Source of the DNA: Sphingomonadaceae bacterium 3R27E2-A
Lineage (GTDB): Bacteria > Pseudomonadota > Alphaproteobacteria > Sphingomonadales > Sphingomonadaceae
Assembly: GCA_005503165.1 (NCBI GenBank)
Contig: SCNT01000003.1
Location: 1 to 64,000, forward strand
Length of the DNA: 64,000 nucleotides
Direction: 5' to 3'
The translations under genes and the position numbers were made by a program. Shown here piece by piece: positions 25,643 to 33,920 of the stretch. Position 1 is the stretch's first letter; every line of letters starts with the position of its first letter. The notes under the pieces are model-generated. The model did not search any database, was not told the origin of the DNA, and saw nothing but the letters and a program-made list of their open reading frames with translations.

Positions 25643-26257
25643 TCAAAATCCGGTGCTGGCCACGGGGTCGCAGGACTGGCGGATCACCTCGATCGCATAA
25701 GCGGCGCGCGTTGCCATCTCGGGCGATTCGAAATAGAGATAGATCGCTCCGCCGCTGAACGCGGCACCGTTCAATGTCAGTTTCGCGCCGTCAGTGTTCA
25801 CCGAACTCAGCCGCGACCAGTCGATCCCGTTGGCGTTGATATATTCGAGATGCGGGACATAATAGTTCCATGTCTCGCGGCCAGGAAGCGTGATGCTTCG
25901 CGTAGGCGTGTCTTTTTCCCGCTCATAGGCGGGGAAGGCGATCAGGAAGGGCTTGACCGCCGATTTGCAACCGCTGCTGTCGGTAAATTGCATGGTGGGC
26001 AGGCCTCCCGAAACCGGATAACTTTCGGTCCTGCTGGTGATCCGATATTCGCCGTTGTGGCCGGTCGAACTGTAATATTTTACTCTGTAATAATAGTCGG
26101 GGGGCTCAAGCCGAATTCTATTCTCATTGGCAAGCGTCATCAGGAAGCGATGCGCATTCTCCGGTGTTTGCTGAGCGTTCTGTGCCACCGCGGGAGTCGT
26201 CATCCAGGCTGCGGCGGCAATCGACAGACTCAGCATCGACCGGGCCATTGATCTCAT
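25643..26257 (-). CDS. Exported protein of the QQTPENA pair, copy B
   Basis: The 204-residue product has a signal peptide ending AVAQ (about residue 26), immediately followed by NAQQTPENAHRFLMTLANEN. A beta-rich body (PDYYYRVKYYSS, YPVSGGLPTMQFTD) follows, and the end is IEVIRQSCDPVASTGF. The neighbouring gene at 26300-26821 has the same layout (QTAQQTPENAKKFVEL and LKAHCNPADNRGF), so the two are diverged paralogs. The start at 26257 has GGAG nine bases upstream. The function is unknown and the location is probably periplasmic. Confidence 0.7.
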   Translation of the reverse strand: MRSMARSMLSLSIAAAAWMTTPAVAQNAQQTPENAHRFLMTLANENRIRLEPPDYYYRVKYYSSTGHNGEYRITSRTESYPVSGGLPTMQFTDSSGCKSAVKPFLIAFPAYEREKDTPTRSITLPGRETWNYYVPHLEYINANGIDWSRLSSVNTDGAKLTLNGAAFSGGAIYLYFESPEMATRAAYAIEVIRQSCDPVASTGF

Positions 26258-26299
26258 CGTGAAAACTCCAACGTGATGGGGACGTAACGCATGTCGCCG

Positions 26300-26821
26300 T
26301 CAGAAGCCCCGATTGTCGGCGGGATTGCAGTGGGCCTTCAGGAACGTCATCGCAAAGGCGACGCGCGTGGCGAGGTCTTCCGACGGCAGATCGATCATCA
26401 TCTCCGAGCCGACGAATCCCGTTGGCAGATGCGGCGTGGAAAAGACGATCGTATCGCCCCAACGCTGTATGTCGGAGATTGTATCGAAGAATATCGACAG
26501 ATCCTGATCGGGATATCTTTCCCCATCCGCACGCCCGGTCACCCTGAACTCGTGAGTAGCGATGAAGGCGATGTGGCATGGGCCGCTCGCCCTCGCGGAC
26601 TGCGGAATATAACGTTCATAATCTTGGTAGCTCTCAAGGTCTCGCGGCCTGATGGTCGCTTTGATCAACATAAGTTCGACGAATTTCTTTGCGTTCTCGG
26701 GTGTTTGCTGCGCCGTCTGCGCTTGAACGGGAACCAGCGGCACCAAGGCAGCCATCACAGCCGCGGCGACGAATTTGCACCATGTCGTGCCTCGAACGGA
26801 ATCGGAGATGGCCAAAGTCAT
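26300..26821 (-). CDS. Exported protein of the QQTPENA pair, copy A
   Basis: The product is about 173 residues. The signal peptide includes KFVAAAVMAALVPLVPVQA, then QTAQQTPENAKKFVELMLIK. The body has IAFIATHEFRVTGRADGERY and a terminal single-Cys motif FLKAHCNPADNRGF. The start at 26821 overlaps the upstream stop as ATGA, so it is translationally coupled to the 26818-27381 gene. It is a paralog of the next gene downstream. No family or function was recognised. Confidence 0.7.
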   Translation of the reverse strand: MTLAISDSVRGTTWCKFVAAAVMAALVPLVPVQAQTAQQTPENAKKFVELMLIKATIRPRDLESYQDYERYIPQSARASGPCHIAFIATHEFRVTGRADGERYPDQDLSIFFDTISDIQRWGDTIVFSTPHLPTGFVGSEMMIDLPSEDLATRVAFAMTFLKAHCNPADNRGF

Positions 26822-27381
26822 TCCTGCCGCGCTCCGCCCGGACCACTGCGAAGCGGGCAGCGTAGCCGCGCCTGGCAGTTGTATTTTCCCGATCCGTCGG
26901 GATAGCAGACCGTAGTGACCAGATATTGCATGGGTCCGTTGTCGCAACGCTGGAGTTTTTCGAACGCTGCGCGCGCGTCGCCGGGGTTGGCCGCGCTGAT
27001 CGGCCTCGAGTCACTGAAATCGACAAAGCCCTTGGGTGGCTGCGTCTGGGGCAGCGCAGGGAGCGGGACATAGGCCGGATGTGGCGCCGGCTGCGGCAGG
27101 GCGGCGGCGGGCACCGATTTTTTCCGGGCGGCTTCGGCCTTCAGCCTCATGTCGACCAACCGCTCGGCCTCCCGGCGCCGATGCTCGCCCAGCCGTGCCA
27201 CCTCGGCCTCGATGGCCCGGTCGCGTTCGCGCTGTGCCGCGCTGCGCTCGGCGGGCGCCCGGGAAGGCGACGATCCGCTTGGTAACGAGGGCCCGATGAT
27301 GATGTCTTGCGCGTGCACCAGCGTCGCGGCCAACAGCAGGCAGGCCGTTGCCAGTCCGGCCCGGCTGAATCTCAGTGTCAT
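26818..27381 (-). CDS. Exported protein of unknown function, first gene of a three-gene operon
   Basis: The product is about 187 residues with a signal peptide (LATACLLLAATLVHAQ). An Arg/Glu-rich helix (about 40-85, RDRAIEAEVARLGEHRRREA) and a Pro/Gln linker follow. The C-terminal part with three Cys (FEKLQRCDNGPMQ, TTVCYPDGSGKYNCQARLRC) is probably a small disulfide domain. An upstream in-frame ATG at 27417 would add 12 residues before the signal; 27381 gives a normal export signal. It is coupled by overlap to the next gene. The function is unknown. Confidence 0.65.
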   Translation of the reverse strand: MTLRFSRAGLATACLLLAATLVHAQDIIIGPSLPSGSSPSRAPAERSAAQRERDRAIEAEVARLGEHRRREAERLVDMRLKAEAARKKSVPAAALPQPAPHPAYVPLPALPQTQPPKGFVDFSDSRPISAANPGDARAAFEKLQRCDNGPMQYLVTTVCYPDGSGKYNCQARLRCPLRSGPGGARQE

Positions 27382-27535
27382 CGCCGCGCAACCATCGAAC
27401 TCGGCGCGCCACTCCATGCATGGTGGACTTTCAACGCCATGCCCCCTTTAACTCCACCTTCGGACTATGAGCCTTCGCGCGCGAGAGCAACGCCAATAGA
27501 TTTTAGGGTGGGGCCGCCATCGCGGCGCGGTTCTG

Positions 27536-27551
27536 TTGACATGATTGTCAA
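27536..27551. promoter_or_regulatory. Palindromic operator candidate ahead of the MFS gene
   Basis: TTGACATGATTGTCAA is a perfect 16-base inverted repeat (TTGACA, TGAT, TGTCAA), 38 bases before the GTG start. The first arm is also a consensus -35 hexamer, so a repressor here would block initiation. The form fits GntR- or MarR-type operators. The regulator is not in the immediate neighbourhood. Confidence 0.4.
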
Positions 27552-27588
27552 TTGCTGGAAGCTTCGAGCTGGATCGGAGAGCGGCAGG

Positions 27589-28935
27589 GTGGCGGACATT
27601 TCGACAGCAGCACCCTCTTCGGGCGGTGTAGAAGCGCCCGAAGCGCCGGGAGCGTCGCTCCGCCCGCGCACCGTCGCCGCCTTCGCCGCGACCGCCGGCC
27701 CTACAGCGATCCTCGGGCTGCCGTTCAGCGTCTACTTGCCGCCCTATATCGCCGAGGGCGGGGTGGTCGCGGTCGGGCTCGTCGGCCTGCTCTTTTCGCT
27801 CACCACCATCTGGGACGGCGTCGTCGATCCGCTGATCGGCACGATGATCGACCGCATCCGCACCGGCCTCGGCGCGCACCGCCGCTGGATGCTTATGGCG
27901 CTCGTCCCGCTCGCGCTACTTCTGGCGATGATCGTCACCGTCGGCGACAGCCTGCCTTTCGCCGCGCTCTTCCTCGCCATGGTGCTCTTCTATTCGAGCT
28001 TCAGCCTCTATGAGGTCGCGCAATTGTCCTGGGGCTCGGCGCTCGTGCGTTCGCCCGCCGACAGCGCCCTGCTCTATGGCATGCGCGACTGGTTCGCGAA
28101 GATCGCGCTGCTTGTCGCTTTCGCCGCACCCGCCGCGGCGCAATTGCTGATCCCCGGCCTCGATCTCCAGGGTCGCATCCTCGCCTATGCCTCGATCTTC
28201 CTGCTCATGGCCCCCGTCGCGCTGGTCGCGATCGCACGCGTTCCGCTGCGCCCAGTGGTTGCCGAGCCCGGCATCGGCTGGCGGCACGAGATTCGCGCCT
28301 CGCTCGCTTTTCTGCCCTTGATGCTGCTCTTCGGGGTGCAGTTCCTCAACAGCTTCGCCTTCGGCTCCCTGACTTCGCTCTTCGTCTTCTTCGCCGCCGC
28401 GGTGCTCGGGCTCGACGGGCAGAGCGCGGTGCTGCTCTTCGCGAGCTTCATCGGCGGCGCGATCGCTTCGCCGCTGTGGACGCTGCTCGCGCGCCGCTTC
28501 GGCAAGCCGCGGACGATGATCGCGATGGGGTTGCAGATCGCGACCCTGCTGCTCGCGACGCTGGCGCAGGAGCCGCGCGGCCTCGGTCAGGCAACGGGTT
28601 TCTCGCTGCTGCTCGGCACGGGCTTTGTCGGGCTGCTCTTCACCCAGTCGATGCTCGCCGACCTGATCCCGCGCGACGCCGAACGCTGCGGGCGCAGCCG
28701 CTCGGCCTTCCTCTTCGCTCTTCTCAACCTGATGCAGAAATTCGGCGTCGCCGCGGCGATCGCGGTCAGCTACGCGCTGCTCGACCTTGTTGGTTTCGAC
28801 CCGAGGAACGGCGGCGCCGCGGCGCGCGAACTCCATCTGCTCTTCGCGCTCCAGCCCAGCATCGCCTGGGCGCTGATGATCGGGCTGCTGCTCCTGATGC
28901 ACCGTCACCTGCCGCACCGCGCGGCCAGCCTATGA
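27589..28935 (+). CDS. MFS_2 (GPH-type) transporter
   Basis: The product is about 448 residues with twelve hydrophobic segments. It begins with a short cytoplasmic tail, then RTVAAFAATAGPTAILGLPF and SLTTIWDGVVDPLIGTMIDR, the D-P-L-I-G pattern of the glycoside-pentoside-hexuronide cation symporter family. RTGLGAHRRWMLMA follows in the first loop. The GTG at 27589 with GGAGAG upstream is preferred. The ATG at 27541 lies inside a palindrome and lacks a ribosome-binding site. A sugar or sugar-conjugate substrate is inferred from family only. Confidence 0.82.
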   Translation: MADISTAAPSSGGVEAPEAPGASLRPRTVAAFAATAGPTAILGLPFSVYLPPYIAEGGVVAVGLVGLLFSLTTIWDGVVDPLIGTMIDRIRTGLGAHRRWMLMALVPLALLLAMIVTVGDSLPFAALFLAMVLFYSSFSLYEVAQLSWGSALVRSPADSALLYGMRDWFAKIALLVAFAAPAAAQLLIPGLDLQGRILAYASIFLLMAPVALVAIARVPLRPVVAEPGIGWRHEIRASLAFLPLMLLFGVQFLNSFAFGSLTSLFVFFAAAVLGLDGQSAVLLFASFIGGAIASPLWTLLARRFGKPRTMIAMGLQIATLLLATLAQEPRGLGQATGFSLLLGTGFVGLLFTQSMLADLIPRDAERCGRSRSAFLFALLNLMQKFGVAAAIAVSYALLDLVGFDPRNGGAAARELHLLFALQPSIAWALMIGLLLLMHRHLPHRAASL

Positions 28936-29117
28936 CTTGCAATCGCTGGGCGGCACCGGTAAAGGCCGCTCCATTCGGACAGATGCGCCGTTTTCCTTCC
29001 GCCTTTGGCCGGCATGCTCGGCAAGGGTGGGCGGACTATTGCCCGAAGCGCGGTTGACGCGCGGAGGGCGGCAACCCATCTGGCCGGATATCGGACGCTT
29101 ACGAGGACAGCAGGATC

Positions 29118-29315
29118 ATGGCGAAGACGAGCCCGGGCCAATTCATCAATCAGGTGAAGGATGAAGCGCGCAAGATCGTGTGGCCCACGGGCCGCGAGAC
29201 GGTACAGACGACGATCCTGGTGCTCATCATGACCACGATCCTCGCCCTCTTTTTCCTCGGCGTCGACTCGGTCTTCAACGCGGTCGTCACCTGGCTGACG
29301 TCGCTCGCGCGCTAA
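29118..29315 (+). CDS. secE: Preprotein translocase subunit SecE
   Basis: The 65-residue single-span protein stabilises SecY in the SecYEG channel. The conserved amphipathic helix FINQVKDEARKIVWPTGRET precedes one transmembrane segment (TTILVLIMTTILALFFLGV). It has the short single-helix form usual outside enterobacteria. nusG follows after 29 bases, the standard pairing. The gap to the upstream MFS gene (182 bases) should hold its promoter, but no clear hexamers were assigned. Confidence 0.97.
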   Translation: MAKTSPGQFINQVKDEARKIVWPTGRETVQTTILVLIMTTILALFFLGVDSVFNAVVTWLTSLAR

Positions 29316-29344
29316 GCCGCGCAACTAACAGGAACAGGACAGAC

Positions 29345-29881
29345 ATGGCGCGCTGGTACATCATTCACGCCTATTCGGGTTTCGAGAACAAGGTCCGCGA
29401 TTCGGTGATCGCCGAGGCCGAACGCATGGGCCTGTCGCAGCTCGTCGAATCGGTCGAAGTGCCGGTCGAAACGGTGACCGAGGTCAAGCGCGGCAAGAAG
29501 GTGCAGGCCGAGCGGAAATTCTTTCCCGGTTATGTCCTCGCCAAGCTGACGATGACCGACGATGTCTATCACCTCGTCAAGAACACCCCGAAGGTCACGG
29601 GCTTCCTCGGCTCGATGGGCAAGCCGCAGGCGATCAGCGAGGCGGAAGCCGCGCGCATCCTGAACAGCAAGGAAGAGGCCGCGGCGCGTCCGAAGACCGA
29701 AATCCGCGTCGATTACGAAATCGGCGACCAGGTCAAGGTGCTCGAAGGCCCGTTCGCGAGCTTCAACGGCCTCGTCGAGGAACTCGATTTCGACAAGGCG
29801 CGCGTCAAGGTCAGCGTCTCGATTTTCGGCCGTGCGACCCCGGTCGAGCTGGACTTCGAGCAGGTCGAGCGGATGAAATAA
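29345..29881 (+). CDS. nusG: Transcription termination/antitermination factor NusG
   Basis: The 178-residue protein has an NGN domain opening RWYIIHAYSGFENKVRDSVI and containing KFFPGYVLAKLTMTDDVYHL. A C-terminal KOW domain (GDQVKVLEGPFASFNGLVEE) follows. It binds RNA polymerase and couples it to ribosomes or Rho. The start at 29345 has an AACAGGAACAGG Shine-Dalgarno region. It is downstream of secE as usual, but rplK follows only after a thioesterase gene and repeats. Confidence 0.97.
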   Translation: MARWYIIHAYSGFENKVRDSVIAEAERMGLSQLVESVEVPVETVTEVKRGKKVQAERKFFPGYVLAKLTMTDDVYHLVKNTPKVTGFLGSMGKPQAISEAEAARILNSKEEAAARPKTEIRVDYEIGDQVKVLEGPFASFNGLVEELDFDKARVKVSVSIFGRATPVELDFEQVERMK

Positions 29882-29882
29882 T

Positions 29883-29960
29883 CGTCGCCCCCGCGAGGGC
29901 GGGGGCCGTAAGCATCCTCGCGCTGCGCCGGCAGCGGCCCCCGCCTTCGCGGGGGCGACG
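29883..29960. repeat. Imperfect inverted repeat downstream of nusG
   Basis: Two 26-base arms (29883-29908 and 29935-29960) pair with one mismatch around a 26-base loop. Each arm is built on CGTCGCCCCCGCGA. It can fold into a long stem and may terminate or attenuate nusG transcripts. It is not followed by a T run. Confidence 0.65.
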
Positions 29961-29980
29961 GAACAGGGGCCGTCGTCGTT

Positions 29981-30910
29981 ATGAGTTCGCTGACCCCCGA
30001 GCAGATTCAGGCCCGCATCGCGCGTGCGCGCGAAATCAACGCCAGCGTCGACGCCGGACCGGTGGTCGCCGCAGTCGCACGGCTGTTCGACCTCGAACCC
30101 GCGAGCGAGAGCGACGAATTCCTCTTCCCCGCGCTCGCCACGACGGCGCGCGAGCGCATCTTCGGCGGGCAGGTGATCGCGCAGGCGATGGTCGCCGCGG
30201 CGCGCACCGTCGATCCGGGCAAGCAGGTCCATTCGCTCCACGCCTATTTCCTGCGCGGCGGCGACGAGACCAAAGCGCTGCATTTCCGCGTCCACCGCGA
30301 CTTCGACGGGCGCAGCTTCTCCAACCGCCGCGTCGTCGTGCGCCAGGACGGCAAGGTGATCTTCAACCTCACCGCATCCTTCCAGCTGCCGACCCCGGGC
30401 CTCGCGCACCAGGTGCCGATGCCCGACCTGCTGCCGCCCGAGGAATGCCGCGATTTCCTCGAGACGATCGCTGCCGATCCGAACATATCCGAAGAGACCT
30501 TCTATCATATGGCACGGCGCCGCCCGTTCGAGCTGCGCAACCATCGCCCGCCGGCGTCGGCGAAAGCGACGCAGCATTACCAGTGGTTCAAGGTGGCTGC
30601 GCCGATCGGCGACGACCCGCTGATCCACCGCGGCTTCCTCGCCTTCGCGTCGGACATGGGGCTCCTGTCGTCGGCGATGCTGCCGCACGGGCTCAATTTC
30701 ATGACGCCCGGGCTCTTCTCGACCAGCCTCGACCATGCGATGTGGTTCCACGACGACATCCGCGTCGACGACTGGTTCGTCTATGTGATGGACAGCGACT
30801 GGACCGGCGGCAGCCGCGGCATCAACCGCGGCTCGATCTATCGGCAGGACGGCACGCTGATCGCCTCGGCGGTACAGGAAGGACTGCTGCGTCTGGCGCC
30901 GCCGGCCTAG
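29981..30910 (+). CDS. Acyl-CoA thioesterase, TesB type
   Basis: The 309-residue double hot-dog thioesterase hydrolyses acyl-CoA. The N-terminal hot dog has RIFGGQVIAQAMVAAARTVD and HSLHAYFLRGGDETKALHFR. The C-terminal one has SDMGLLSSAMLPHGLNF, SLDHAMWFHDDIRVDDW (with the catalytic Asp region) and GGSRGINRGSIYRQDG. The length matches E. coli TesB. It interrupts the nusG-rplK series and is flanked by repeats on both sides, consistent with insertion into the cluster. Confidence 0.92.
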   Translation: MSSLTPEQIQARIARAREINASVDAGPVVAAVARLFDLEPASESDEFLFPALATTARERIFGGQVIAQAMVAAARTVDPGKQVHSLHAYFLRGGDETKALHFRVHRDFDGRSFSNRRVVVRQDGKVIFNLTASFQLPTPGLAHQVPMPDLLPPEECRDFLETIAADPNISEETFYHMARRRPFELRNHRPPASAKATQHYQWFKVAAPIGDDPLIHRGFLAFASDMGLLSSAMLPHGLNFMTPGLFSTSLDHAMWFHDDIRVDDWFVYVMDSDWTGGSRGINRGSIYRQDGTLIASAVQEGLLRLAPPA

Positions 30911-30913
30911 CTC

Positions 30914-30987
30914 GTTTCCTGGCGAAAGCAGGGTTCCCCAGCTTTCGTGGGGCGCGGCCGCATGGGCCCCGGCTTTCGCCATGGAAC
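30914..30987. repeat. Imperfect inverted repeat downstream of the thioesterase gene
   Basis: The arms GTTTCCTGGCGAAAGCAGGG and, on the far side, the complement of GTTCCATGGCGAAAGCCGGG enclose a second small hairpin, CCCCAGCTTTCGTGGGG. It is an intergenic palindrome of the type scattered in this genome. Confidence 0.5.
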
Positions 30988-31148
30988 AGCACCAGTCCTT
31001 GCTTTCCGGTACATTTCGGTCTAACGGCGCCCCTTCGCGTCAGATACGGGCGTGATTCCGCGCGGGAGGAAGGGGTGATGCCCTTCTGATTGACCGCTTA
31101 TTTTGAGCCCCGGATCGCTCCGGGGCGACAGAAAGAAAGGAGGCCATC

Positions 31149-31580
31149 ATGGCCAAGAAGATCAGCGGCTATATCAAGCTGCAGGTGCCCGCCGGCACCG
31201 CCAACCCGTCGCCGCCGCTCGGGCCGGCGCTCGGTCAGCGCGGTGTCAACATCATGGAATTCTGCAAGGCGTTCAACGCCGCGACCGATTCCATGGAAAA
31301 GGGCACCCCGACCCCGACCATCATCACCGTCTTCGCCGACAAGAGCTTTTCGTTCGTCACCAAGACGCCGCCCGCGACCTATCTGATCAAGAAGGCCGCG
31401 AACCTCAAGTCGGGCTCGAAGGAACCCGGCAAGATCAGCGGCGGCAAGATTGCCCGCTCGAAGCTGACCGAAATCGCCGAGATCAAGATGAAGGATCTCA
31501 ACGCGAACGATATCGAACAGGCGACGAAGATCATCGAGGGCAGCGCGCGCTCGATGGGCCTCGAAGTGACGGAGGGCTGA
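31149..31580 (+). CDS. rplK: 50S ribosomal protein L11
   Basis: The 143-residue protein of the GTPase-associated centre binds 23S rRNA near L10/L12. The N-terminal domain [20 protein letters not shown] is highly conserved, as are [13 protein letters not shown] and the C-terminal RNA-binding [12 protein letters not shown]. The ribosome-binding site is AAAGGAGG. rplA follows after four bases. Confidence 0.98.
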   Translation: MAKKISGYIKLQVPAGTANPSPPLGPALGQRGVNIMEFCKAFNAATDSMEKGTPTPTIITVFADKSFSFVTKTPPATYLIKKAANLKSGSKEPGKISGGKIARSKLTEIAEIKMKDLNANDIEQATKIIEGSARSMGLEVTEG

Positions 31581-31584
31581 ACCC

Positions 31585-32283
31585 ATGGCCAAGCTGACCA
31601 AGAAGCAGAAGGCGCTCGAAGGCAAGGTTGATGCGCTGAAGCTGCACACCGTCGACGAAGCGCTTAAGACCGTTCGCGAACTGGCCTCGGCCAAGTTCGA
31701 CGAAACACTCGAAATCGCGATTAACCTCGGCGTCGACCCGCGTCACGCCGACCAGATGGTCCGCGGCGTCGTCACGCTGCCCGCCGGCACCGGCAAGGAC
31801 GTCAAGGTCGCGGTCTTCGCGCGCGGCGACAACGCCGAAAAGGCGCTCGCTGCGGGCGCCGACAAGGTCGGTGCCGAAGACCTGATGGAAGACATGCTCG
31901 CGGGCAACCTCGACTATGGCCGCGTCATCGCGACGCCGGACATGATGGGCATCGTCGGCCGCCTCGGCAAGACGCTGGGCCCGAAGGGCCTGATGCCGAA
32001 CCCGAAGCTGGGCACCGTGACCCCGAACGTCGCCGAAGCCGTGAAGGCCGCCAAGGGCGGTCAGATCGAATTCCGCGTCGAAAAGGTCGGCATCATCCAC
32101 GCCGGCCTCGGCAAGCTGTCGTTCGGCGAGGAAAAGCTCCGCCAGAACTTCGACGCCTTCGTCGATGCGATCGTCAAGGCAAAGCCGGCCGGCGCGAAGG
32201 GCAAATACGTCCGCAAGATCGCGCTGTCGTCGTCGATGGGCCCCGGTGTTAAGGTCGACACCGCCGACGTGACCGGCGCCTGA
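31585..32283 (+). CDS. rplA: 50S ribosomal protein L1
   Basis: The 232-residue protein of the L1 stalk typically also represses its own operon by binding mRNA. Signatures include [40 protein letters not shown] and the C-terminal [16 protein letters not shown]. The length is normal. A strong terminator follows, and rplJ, usually next, lies 3.3 kb downstream. Confidence 0.98.
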   Translation: MAKLTKKQKALEGKVDALKLHTVDEALKTVRELASAKFDETLEIAINLGVDPRHADQMVRGVVTLPAGTGKDVKVAVFARGDNAEKALAAGADKVGAEDLMEDMLAGNLDYGRVIATPDMMGIVGRLGKTLGPKGLMPNPKLGTVTPNVAEAVKAAKGGQIEFRVEKVGIIHAGLGKLSFGEEKLRQNFDAFVDAIVKAKPAGAKGKYVRKIALSSSMGPGVKVDTADVTGA

Positions 32284-32306
32284 TTTCAGACCCATGACAT
32301 GGCGAA

Positions 32307-32332
32307 GGGCCGGGGCAATCCCCGGCCCTTTT
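32307..32332 (+). terminator. Intrinsic terminator after rplKA
   Basis: The nine-pair stem GGGCCGGGG/CCCCGGCCC with loop CAAT is followed by TTTTC. It ends the L11-L1 transcript. Confidence 0.92.
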
Positions 32333-32339
32333 CTTATGG

Positions 32340-32525
32340 GCGAACGGCGGCTTTGGGGTGGGAGCTTCCCTCGAATTATCGCCGTGCCGAACTCGTTCCA
32401 GCATCCATGGCCTGAGCTATCATCCAACGCAGCGCGGAAGGAAACGGCTGGCCATGGATCCTGAAACAAGTTCAGGATGACGATGCCATAAATGGAGCGT
32501 CCCGCCCGAAACCGGGAATCAGCTC
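32340..32525. repeat. MITE-like element with a different core, copy 6
   Basis: The outer ends GCGGCTTTGGGGTGGGAG and GAGCGTCCCGCCCGAAACC match the ends of the elements at 7909 and 16066. The core is unlike them: CCAGCATCCATGGCC on one side and GGCCATGGATCCTGAA on the other, with a TCCTGAA/TTCAGGA hairpin. It fills the gap between the rplA terminator and the next gene. Confidence 0.55.
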
Positions 32526-32540
32526 CATCCGGCGGCGGCC

Positions 32541-32849
32541 TCAGTCGAACAATTCGCTCAGGAAGCTCTTGTACTTCTTCTTGTGCGGCTTGCCGTAATG
32601 GCGATCGTCGTACCCCCTATCGTCCCGGTGGCGATATTGCGGCTGGGGCGGGGTAGGGGCGGTCTGCTGGCGCGATGCCGGGATAGCGGATGACGCTCCC
32701 TCGCTACGTTCGATGATCTTGTCGAGTTCGCCGCGGTCGAGCCAGACGCCGCGGCATTGCGGGCAATAGTCGATCTCGATCCCCTGCCGTTCGGACATGG
32801 TCAGATTCACGCGGCAGGTCGGGCAAAGCAATCCCTGGGCATCGGACAC
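32541..32849 (-). CDS. TFIIB-type zinc-finger protein
   Basis: The product is about 102 residues with an N-terminal zinc ribbon of the zf-TFIIB family: LLCPTCRVNLTMSERQGIEI then DYCPQCRGVWLDRGELDKII, with four Cys in two CPxC knuckles. A low-complexity Gln/Pro/His/Arg linker follows, and the C-terminal basic KKKYKSFLSELFD is a common ending in this group. A GTG at 32849 is preferred because AAAGGA lies eight bases upstream; an ATG at 32864 overlaps that site. The role is unknown. Confidence 0.8.
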   Translation of the reverse strand: MSDAQGLLCPTCRVNLTMSERQGIEIDYCPQCRGVWLDRGELDKIIERSEGASSAIPASRQQTAPTPPQPQYRHRDDRGYDDRHYGKPHKKKYKSFLSELFD

Positions 32850-32990
32850 GGATTTTCCTTTCATACCAGGCGCGGCCGGACGACCACCACCGCGCATCGA
32901 ACGCCCACGATGATATCGCGTTCCCGAAAAGCAAAAGCCCCGCCGCCGCCCCGGGGAGAAGCGGCAGCGCGTGCGAGGGCCGCGCTGTGT

Positions 32991-33200
32991 TCAGCCGTCG
33001 GCTTCGAAGGCCAGCAAGTCGCCGGGCTGGCATTCCAGTTCGGTGCAGATCGCCTCCAGCGTCGAAAAGCGCATCGCCTTGGCCTTGCCGGTCTTCAGGA
33101 TCGAAAGATTTGCCAGCGTGATGCCGATGCGGTCGGAGAGGTCGGTCAGCGTCATCCGCTTCGCGTGGAGCAGGTCGTCGAGTTTCACCACGATCGCCAT
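32991..33200 (-). CDS. XRE/YozG-like helix-turn-helix regulator
   Basis: The 69-residue Cro/CI-type DNA-binding protein is a single HTH: VVKLDDLLHAKRMTLTDLSD then RIGITLANLSILKTGKAKAM and STLEAICTELECQPGDLLAF. It overlaps the upstream DUF2975 gene by one base (ATGA arrangement), a widespread pairing. Three copies of TATCG-N5-CGATA lie upstream of the operon and are the natural candidates for its binding sites, giving autorepression. This link is inferred. Confidence 0.88.
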   Translation of the reverse strand: MAIVVKLDDLLHAKRMTLTDLSDRIGITLANLSILKTGKAKAMRFSTLEAICTELECQPGDLLAFEADG

Positions 33201-33724
33201 CACACTGTCCCCTCGATCTCGTCGCGCATCGCGGTGCCGCGCTCGAACACCGCGGCGAGGACGAAGGCGAGCAGGATCGCGAGGAGGCTCTGGAGGTTGA
33301 TGCCGCCCATGTCGGCGAACTGGCTGGTCGACACCGCGATGCTTCGCGCGATCGATCCGAGCGGCAGCGCGAGCAATTGCACCGCGACGAGACCCCAGCC
33401 GATTTGGCGAAGCCGGACCGCGTTGGCCGGGATGAAGGGGTCGCTCGCCGCGCTGGCGACCAGCGCCTGGAGCTTGCGGAGGATGTAGATTGCCGCGACG
33501 AGCACCCCGGCGAGGATGGCCAGCAGCGCGAAGAGCTGCGGCCGGATGTTGGCGGCATCGAGGAAGACCCGGCTGTTCTTCGCCTCGACCGCGATCTCGG
33601 GCCACATGACCGCGAGCGCGCCGGCCGAAACGAAGACGAACAGCAACGCTGCGGCGATCAGCGCGAGCATCAGCCACAGCAGCGCGCGCGTCGCGCCGAG
33701 TAAGGTCGAATGATCGTTGGACAT
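33200..33724 (-). CDS. DUF2975 membrane protein
   Basis: The 174-residue protein has four hydrophobic segments (from LLWLMLALIAAALLFVFVSA to SLLAILLAFVLAAVFERGT) and the family stretch DPFIPANAVRLRQIGWGLVA. It is normally found with a small XRE regulator, as here. The start at 33724 follows GGAGAACG; a longer in-frame start at 33766 overlaps the operator region. The molecular function is not known. Confidence 0.85.
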   Translation of the reverse strand: MSNDHSTLLGATRALLWLMLALIAAALLFVFVSAGALAVMWPEIAVEAKNSRVFLDAANIRPQLFALLAILAGVLVAAIYILRKLQALVASAASDPFIPANAVRLRQIGWGLVAVQLLALPLGSIARSIAVSTSQFADMGGINLQSLLAILLAFVLAAVFERGTAMRDEIEGTV

Positions 33725-33808
33725 ATCGTTCTCCGATAGGGTGTTTATCGAAGAGCAATATATCATTGATGCTTCTTATCGTCAATCGATAATATCGAAA
33801 AACGATAT
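33724..33808. promoter_or_regulatory. Operator array TATCG-N5-CGATA upstream of the DUF2975-XRE operon
   Basis: There are three perfect inverted repeats: TATCG-TTCTC-CGATA (33724-33738, covering the ribosome-binding site region), TTATCG-TCAAT-CGATAA (33776-33792) and ATATCG-AAAAA-CGATAT (33792-33808). A fourth imperfect copy, TATCG-AAGAG-CAATA, is at 33746-33760. The two distal sites are 16 bases centre to centre. The stretch is AT-rich and should hold the promoter. The XRE protein encoded second in the operon is the likely ligand. Confidence 0.7.
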
Positions 33809-33827
33809 CTCGTCGCCATGCTCCCGC

Positions 33828-33915
33828 TATCGTCACCCTGGGCTCGACCCGGGGATCCCCGCTTTTCCAACATCGCTAAGCAGGACCCGGATCAAGTCCG
33901 GGATGCCGGCGAAGG
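33828..33915. repeat. Palindromic intergenic repeat
   Basis: GACCCGGGGATCCCCGC and ACCCGGATCAAGTCCGGGAT form two hairpins separated by about 30 bases, with TCACCCTGGGCTCG at the left end. The type resembles dispersed sphingomonad repeats. It fills the gap between the operator region and the DUF2218 gene. Confidence 0.5.
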
Positions 33916-33920
33916 AGTGA

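Noticed and set aside
29312..30982. 556-codon open frame opposite nusG and the thioesterase
   Set aside because: It covers two well-supported genes and a repeat, and has no domain signal.
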